64,000 bases of DNA from Antrodiella citrinella (Eukaryota > Basidiomycota > Agaricomycetes > Polyporales > Steccherinaceae). Where the stretch lies: assembly GCA_004802725.1 (NCBI GenBank), contig SGPM01000065.1, positions 33,934 to 97,933 on the forward strand. The letters run 5' to 3'. The notes under the pieces were generated by a model. It made no database searches. It was not told the DNA's origin and saw nothing but the letters and a program-made list of their open reading frames with translations. Made by a program: the position numbers and the translations under genes. This document shows positions 58,079 through 64,000 of this stretch, in pieces. Within the stretch, counting starts at the first letter, position 1, and every line of letters begins with the position of its first letter.

Positions 58079-58661
58079 GAGGGAGCAGAGGATAATCGTA
58101 TTCGTTGAAGGTTCTACGGTACTATCGCAAACATGTAATCGAGGCAGGATTCGTGTAACACTACTTGTACCAAATCTCTAGCACACAGATCGGAAGGAAG
58201 CTTGATAAATATATTCATTGGAACAAAAAAAACCGTACATGCGTACGCACGATGCAAAGAATCAGAAAGGATTGTAAAAACCACCGACCCATCTCCTCTT
58301 CCATGAAGTTTGGGGAAGAGGCGACATAGGGTGCTAAGACGTCCTAGTTTGATCTTGACACGGCCTGACACTCTAAACGACCGCGTGGCACATTGAAAAA
58401 CGTCGCAGTCACGAGCAACAAAGGGAAATGAAGGCCGCGTCGCCGCACGAAGAAACGAGATAGCAGCGAGGATAGGTTTATAAATGGCTCGTTTAGGGCC
58501 GGCTCAAAACATACGGGCGCCACTGCGGTACAGAGAAACATGAGAATAATATGATGTCAATATTGCATGCGAGCACATACATACAGCTTCGATAGACAGT
58601 AAAGTTACAACCGCATAGGACGTTGATTAATATACATTGTGTTAGATGATCTTCGGAAGTC
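58079..58661. other. Intergenic between convergent cupin and kinase genes
   Basis: 583 bases with no supported gene; 3' UTRs. Confidence 0.45.
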
Positions 58662-59747
58662 TCAAATACCCTTCGTCTTCGCCGCCAACGCCAAACCCTT
58701 CGCTCCTACCGCCGCCGCATCGTCCACAAACTCTACATGCTTGAACACATGCCCCCTCTCCTCGAGCTGGTCCAGAACAAGCTGCCTGTACACCTCGATA
58801 CCCACGAGTGAACCGCCGAAGCAGATGACGGCATCGCTCGCGTTGACACCTCTCGGTGTGTTCGGACGGAGCAGGATACAGATCTCGTCGACCAGCAATC
58901 CTGATGACGTGCGCAGGACCTTGATGGCGACGGGGTCTTTGTCCTCGAACGCAGATCTGAATACGAGAGGCGCGAGCTGTGATAGACGTTTCTCGCGGGG
59001 GATGTGCATGTATGCGGGGATTTTCGGATCGTTCACAGAGAGTCCAGGGTCAGGCAGGTGTACGACCGTGAGGAGCTCGAAGATGTCCGACACCTCGTAC
59101 AGGTCCAAGATAGACTGCACGAGCGTGCTCTTGCCTTCCGTAGGTAGCTTCGGGGGACCTTCCACAGACGCGATGTCCGCATCAATGAGGATTTGTCGGA
59201 TCGCTTCCCGTCCGACGCTGAACCCTCCTCCCTCGTCACCCAGAATCCATCCCCACCCTCCGACCCTGCCCATCTCCTTCAGTCCACTCCCCTCGCCCTC
59301 CGTGAAACTGACGACGATAGACCCGGTGCCCGCGATGCATGTGACCGCGGCGCTGACGTCGTCGTGCATGCGGAGCGGGGACGCAAGGAGGTGCGTGTCG
59401 TTGCACACGATAAGGTTCGGTCCTACTGGTATGCCCAGCAACGCCGACAGCGGTGTCGCGATCGTATCAATAGCGGACTGGCTGTCCACACCGGAGACAC
59501 CGAGCCACGCTACTGCGAAGAACGGGGTCGGAGCGGGGAGGGCGACAGGGTCGACGGAGGGCGGGGAGACGCACGTCTTGAGAGCATCGCTCACGGCGGT
59601 TCCGACTGCCTGCATGAAGTTCTCGAGTCCGAGGTAGGCGAAATTGGAGGGCCCGCCGAGGGCTCTGCCTAGGATCTCGCCGGCGGCGTTTGCGATAACG
59701 GCGGAGGTTTTGGACCCGCCGCAGTCGACACAGAGGAAGAGCGACAT
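58662..59747 (-). CDS. N-acetylglucosamine kinase (BadF/BadG/BcrA/BcrD ATPase family)
   Basis: An intronless gene of 361 residues. It shows the ASKHA ATPase pattern: phosphate 1 loop VDCGGSKTSAV (residues ~7-17), AWLGVSGVDS, VCNDTHLLAS (catalytic Asp), phosphate 2 CIAGTGSIVVS, GWGWILGDEGGGFSVG (GlcNAc kinase hallmark) and late FGGSLVG (adenosine site). It phosphorylates GlcNAc, as from chitin recycling, to GlcNAc-6-P; some relatives use other amino sugars. All motif residues are present. The start is fixed by MSLFLCVDCGG. A palindromic TATA element lies about 45 bases upstream. Confidence 0.92.
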   Translation of the reverse strand: MSLFLCVDCGGSKTSAVIANAAGEILGRALGGPSNFAYLGLENFMQAVGTAVSDALKTCVSPPSVDPVALPAPTPFFAVAWLGVSGVDSQSAIDTIATPLSALLGIPVGPNLIVCNDTHLLASPLRMHDDVSAAVTCIAGTGSIVVSFTEGEGSGLKEMGRVGGWGWILGDEGGGFSVGREAIRQILIDADIASVEGPPKLPTEGKSTLVQSILDLYEVSDIFELLTVVHLPDPGLSVNDPKIPAYMHIPREKRLSQLAPLVFRSAFEDKDPVAIKVLRTSSGLLVDEICILLRPNTPRGVNASDAVICFGGSLVGIEVYRQLVLDQLEERGHVFKHVEFVDDAAAVGAKGLALAAKTKGI

Positions 59748-59790
59748 GGTGGTGCGCAGGGAGATTTGAGGTTTGCTGGCACGGAGGGTG

Positions 59791-59800
59791 CTTTATAAAG
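59791..59800 (-). promoter_or_regulatory. TATA box of the GlcNAc kinase gene
   Basis: ctttataaag, self-complementary, 44-53 bases upstream of the kinase ATG at 59747. It reads as TATAAA on the gene strand. Confidence 0.5.
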
Positions 59801-60712
59801 AGATCTGATAAAAGCTATTGTCGAGTGCAGAGGGCGGGTGACGGCGCACGGATCCGATGCTTCACATGGTCGTCGGGTTAGAACTCAGGGCGGCAGGGGA
59901 GAAATGAAATTGGATGTAAATCTACACCCCGTCTCGTTCATATCTTGTCATACTGGATGGGGGGCAACGCTACCGCGTCTGGGCTGGATTGTGTAGTTCG
60001 AGAGAGTGCCAGGGAGAGGTGTGTGGACGCAACGTTGAGATCTAAAATCAGACTCGATCGCCGTTCCTCTAGTGCACACTCCGCCTCTGCTCTTGATATC
60101 GTCACGAGGATTCGCTCAAGTTGAATGTTGCTTTGCGGACCTCATTACATCTGATCCTGGTAGCATTCAGATGAAGGTAGATCATCGCCAAACCATATCA
60201 GACTGACATGTATGTGTGGTGAATCGACATCTCGCTTCAACGTTGTCCGAGTCCATGCAGTGTCTAATACCCCACACTTGCCCCACATTTCGTTATCCTC
60301 GATGCTCGGCAGATCGACCGTCGCCTCTGACTTGACCGCGACTGGTGTCACCGGCACCAGTTAGACCAGTGACAGTGCAAGAGTGCACTATAACAAGATT
60401 CTGCGCAGTCCCTTTCGCATCGAGCAGCGGTCACATGGGGACAACCTGTGTATCCCGTGGACACCTGTTACCTGCTTGTGTACATCTCCAAGTACGTGAT
60501 CCATTCCTGTTTGTGCTTCTCACCCGTCTAACTTGAGAAGAAGTTTCCATCAGCCACGGTCCGACAGAGAGGAAGAAGAGTTCTCCCTGGCGTAATGTAT
60601 GGTCATGCCGTCGTGGGTCCTGTAAAGCGTATATGAGAGGCCGACTTGACGTGGGCAGGTCACCCTTACCCTCTCTTCCTCGACGCCCCACAACGCGCCT
60701 GGCTGGTTGAAG
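59801..60712. other. Divergent intergenic region
   Basis: About 910 bases between the kinase and MFS starts, holding both promoters. Small open frames only. Confidence 0.4.
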
Positions 60713-63273
60713 ATGGCTTCCAAGAAAAGCGTCGATGTCTCTAGAGACGAGAAAGCCGATGGGTCGGTTGAATATGTCGAGCGGACCTCGATGAAGTCCG
60801 ACAAGGACTTGAGGAACATGGATGATAGCGAGCTACTGGCTGCTGATGTTCGACCTGCCGCTGAGAGGAAGCTCGTTAGGCTTCTGGATATGAGATTGCT
60901 GCCCACTATCGTGCTGATTTTTATCATGAACTACATTGACGTGAGTTGCTCATTGTCGCCCTTCTGGTCGAAGTGGAGCGTTAGCTCATATGCATCTAGC
61001 GTACAGCGGTCACCTCAGCGCGACTCAAGGGCTTGGAATCAGACCTTCACTTGCAAGGTAATTGTTGCAACACCACGCCCTAGACATTCTTTACTAAACA
61101 AATAATGAAATACCAGACACCCAATACGACACTGTACTCGCAGTACTCTATGCGTCCTATGTACCCGCTCAGATCCCTTCAAACATGATTCTGAACCGCA
61201 TCTCACGGTATGTTCTAGCTCCCCTCGACTCTCAAGCTAGGCGCTGAACATCTCGCAGGCCATCCCTGTATATCCCAATCTGTGTCATATTCTGGGGTTT
61301 GACGAGTGCGCTCACTGGAGTAGCCAAGAACTACGCAGGATTACTCGCCACTCGCATATTCGTCGGTTTTCCAGAGGCAACTTTCCTCTCTTCTTGTCTT
61401 CTTTATGAATTGGACGCTCATCCGACATCCAGGCAGCTTTCTATCCTGGAGCGATCTATCTTCTCTCACGATGGTACACGCGCAAAGTGAGTTCAGTTTT
61501 AGGTCATTTTATCCCTGGATGGTTCTGAACATGAATGGCTTCAGGAACTCGCTTTCCGCTCCGCCATCCTATACGGCGGTCTTCTCATTTCAAACGCGTT
61601 CGGAAGTGTAAGTCTCCTGCCCCATCCGGCGTTCTACATCCTCACGTGAACGCCACGGTTGGTATAGTTGATGGCTGCAGGCATCCTCTCTAACATGGAT
61701 GGCAAGATGGGTATTCGAGCATGGCGATGGTGAGTGCATACCAAAGTATGTCGGAGCGAACGACAGCTCATCTCCCCATCCAGGCTGTTCTATATCGAGG
61801 TATGCCCTTTCTCGGCGTATCTTCGTCCACCTAAACTCACACCGCGCAGGGATCTATTACCATTGTCATTGGGTTCTTCGCCATGTGAGTGTGCCTTCGC
61901 CTCTTCTATCTTGCAACGTGCAGAGGGCTAATCAGAATGCAGTTGGGCACTTCCAGACTACGTCAGTTCATTTGGCCGCTTTGTGCATTCTGCGGCGCAC
62001 ATGGCTGATGATAGTGGCTCTTGTTCGTGTGCTATAGCCTCACAATACGCGGTGGCTCTCTCCTGCCCAACGCCGCCTTGCTCAAGTTCGCCTCGCTGAA
62101 GACGCAGGCGAAGCTGATGAAGATACAGCTATGGATTCGTGAGTACATCGAACATTCAAGACTGCAATCGTATGACTCATTATGCGTTCAGGGCATGGTC
62201 TGGTTTGGTACAAGCTTTGAAAGATCCGAAAGTGTCTATTTTTGCGGTCATGACCTGTGCTCAGCTACTTGGGTTGAGTTTCGTGAACTTCTTCCCTACG
62301 TGGGTCACTATGGCTGTTCTTGGCCTGCCGACTTTTCTGACCGGCGGTACTTCGTAGATTGACCTCTACCTTAGGATTCTCAACTACGATTAGTTTGGTC
62401 CTTGCCGCGTGAGTGGACAAAGGTTTCACCTCGCATTGTCCATTCTAATGGACTTCGTATCCAGGCCACCATGGATTTTCTCGACGATGGTATGTTGCTT
62501 GAACGCCTGGCACGCAGGTCAGTAACTTTAGCGTTCATTGTTTCATTGTTCTTTTAGAAAATAACGCGCACCCTTTAGATAAAACCGGAGAACGTTTCTT
62601 TCACATCGCTGGATGGTGGTGGGCAGTCATCGTTGGCTACATCATTGGAATCACTACCATGTCAGTTGGCGGACGCTACTTCGCGATGTTCCTCATGGCA
62701 GCCGGGTACAGCGGTGAGTCACAATGATACCCTTGTGCAAGTTCCATTGAAACATGTACTTACCGAGCGTAACATAGGTTTCGCTCTTACTGCGGTTTGG
62801 GTCTCCAACGCCGTTCCGAGGCCGCCAGCTAAGCGAGCGGCAGCTATCTCCATTGTCAATGGTTTCGGTAACATGGGTAACCTGTGAGTGGACAATGAAC
62901 CTTACTAGTATGAGAGGGGGCTACGTCGGAAATCTGACTATCGTTGTCAGAATTGGTTCTTACGCTTGGAAGGCGCAGTGGGGTCCCAACTACCATCAGT
63001 CCATGTTCATCGGTCTCTCGTCCCTTGCGCTTTCTTCCGTTCTCGCGTTTGGTGAGTCAGAGTGGTCGATATCGGGCCAGTTCTCCTGCTGAAAGAAACT
63101 TTCCAGTTATCCGTTGCATCCTCGTCAATCAGAACAAGAGTCTCGATCGGGAGGAGAAGGATGATCTGGAGGACAATGCCAAACGCGAGCGCATCGAGGA
63201 AGCTGCGCGATTGGAGGGCCTCACGTTCGAAGAAGCCTTGGTGAGGAGACGTGGCTTCCGATTCTTGGTTTGA
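60713..63273 (+). CDS. MFS permease of the allantoate (Dal5/Tna1) type, 18 exons
   Basis: I assemble 18 exons (60713-60940, 61000-61057, 61117-61207, 61259-61376, 61433-61486, 61545-61607, 61668-61729, 61784-61799, 61850-61884, 61943-61961, 62038-62138, 62192-62299, 62358-62408, 62465-62517, 62579-62713, 62778-62883, 62951-63051, 63107-63273), 521 residues in frame. The ACS-family pattern is plain: RLLPTIVLIFIMNYIDRTAV (TM1), SYVPAQIPSNMIL, VGFPEAAFYPGAIYLLSRWY, AWRWLFYIEG, then FFPTLTSTLGFS, NLIGSYAW and a charged tail. The family imports allantoate, nicotinate, biotin or dipeptides by proton symport; the substrate is unknown. Intron 4 (61377-61432) starts with GC. Exons 8 and 10 are 16 and 19 bases. 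Confidence 0.92.
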
Positions 63274-63577
63274 GCGAGTGGATGTTGTTTTCCGTATGCA
63301 CATGAATATAGTGTATTGTAGTTGTGACCGGTTGTTTCCAATTGTAACTGTACAAGTTTTGCATTGTTCTGTTCTCGTGTCGGAGTCTGGACAGCCGGGA
63401 GGCTCTGATACCGATGATGCAATGCGCCCGAGTCCCGGTGGCTGTGCTGTTCCGTTTTGGGACTCCGCCTGAACCCGTTTTCCTTATAAACATGGCCTCG
63501 GTCCGTCGCAGGTTGACCCATACCCCGCAAGTACATCACCCTTCCCAACTTAAATCGTCAATCAAGCCTTCCACAAG
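63274..63577. other. Intergenic
   Basis: 304 bases between the permease stop and the next start; no element recognised. Confidence 0.4.
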
Positions 63578-64000
63578 ATGGCCGCTCACAAACATCAAGT
63601 CAGACATCGCCCACGTCGGGCAACCACCCCATCCCCTCCAACACTGTTGCACATCAAGGCGCCCTCGGCGAGTGCAACGAACAGACAACTAATCAAGAGA
63701 CAACGCCTTAGGAAGAGTTCCAACCGAAAAGCTGTCAAGCCGATGTCCTCGCTACCGCTGAGGCTCTTTGAAGGAAAGCTGCACTCGGCGCGGCTGGTGC
63801 AGATTGCAGAGGAGACGCAGAGGATAGTGTTTGGGGACGGACAGTACGTTGAAGAGCGCCGTGTTCCCGAACCATGTGCGCTTGCTCATCGGATTGAAGG
63901 GTTTTCTATGAATCCTTTAGGTCAGGTTGACTCTTCCGCTTCTGCCACGTTCTCCGTGGTGCACGATGTTTCTCAACAGGTACACCGTAGCTGCACAGGC
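63578..64000 (+). CDS. Unknown protein, 5' part (runs off right edge)
   Basis: From ATG 63578 an exon to 63843 encodes a basic start (MAAHKHQVRHRPRR), then QLIKRQRLRKSSNRK and a more ordered SLPLRLFEGKLHSARLVQ and ETQRIVFGDG. A GTACGT donor and a CTCAACAG acceptor at 63980 continue the frame as QYTVAAQ to the window end; this 136-base intron is longer than its neighbours. An upstream ATG at 63493 opens a different frame. I do not recognise the family. Confidence 0.55.
   Translation, partial: MAAHKHQVRHRPRRATTPSPPTLLHIKAPSASATNRQLIKRQRLRKSSNRKAVKPMSSLPLRLFEGKLHSARLVQIAEETQRIVFGDGQYVEERRVPEPCALAHRIEGFSMNPLGQVDSSASATFSVVHDVSQQVHRSCTG

Noticed and set aside
58639..59637. 332-codon open frame on the plus strand
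   Set aside because: Antisense of the GlcNAc kinase, whose motifs are unmistakable.
1..64000. CRISPR arrays, rRNA genes, transposons, viral insertions
   Set aside because: None seen: no spaced direct repeats, no long terminal repeats, no reverse transcriptase, transposase or viral protein motifs in any frame.

Overview
The window is nuclear DNA of a filamentous basidiomycete, most likely an agaricomycete. Genes are closely spaced on both strands and cut by many 45-65-base GT-AG introns with CTGAC/CTAAT-like branch points. Protein families are typical of that group: basidiomycete 7-TM proteins, omega GST, 4CL-like ligases with peroxisomal tails, UstYa. There are no bacterial-type operons, rRNA genes, CRISPR arrays or recognisable transposons. 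Scattered single N bases (about 11.2-13.2, 17.7 and 20.3-21.8 kb) are uncertain consensus positions.

Left part (1-15 kb): an accessory-looking block with the 5' part of a flavin-dependent halogenase running off the left edge, two NmrA-like oxidoreductase paralogs facing apart, and between them a decayed alpha/beta hydrolase with several frame breaks. Then an unrecognised membrane protein with one frame break, a long TMEM184-type transporter and a poorly defined secreted-gene remnant.

Middle part (15-44 kb): mostly housekeeping genes. These are a BRCT protein, a coiled-coil protein, a small PB1-like protein, a mitochondrial-type NAD(H) kinase, an Asteroid/XPG-like protein, an intron-containing tRNA-Leu(CAG), a conserved unknown, a 7-TM protein, a mitochondrial carrier built from 14 exons including 10- and 11-base microexons, the RNA exonuclease REX4, a single-pass membrane protein, a peroxisomal AMP-forming acyl-CoA ligase, an unknown cysteine-containing protein and an omega-class glutathione transferase.

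Right part (45-64 kb): the most interesting block. A UstYa-family (DUF3328) oxidase gene faces away from a tiny secreted peptide gene whose two near-identical exons each encode one 23-residue repeat; about 2 kb further is a second secreted protein made of imperfect repeats rich in dibasic sites. This resembles the precursor-plus-UstYa arrangement of fungal dikaritin-type ribosomal peptides and is a candidate undescribed system in a basidiomycete. It is followed by a second AMP-ligase paralog, an RRM/RGG protein, two tandem cornichon genes, a cupin protein, an N-acetylglucosamine kinase, an 18-exon MFS permease and a gene leaving the right edge.

Exon structures were built by hand from splice consensus and protein-family continuity. 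For most genes the summed exon lengths are a multiple of three with no internal stop, which supports the models. No database search was run.
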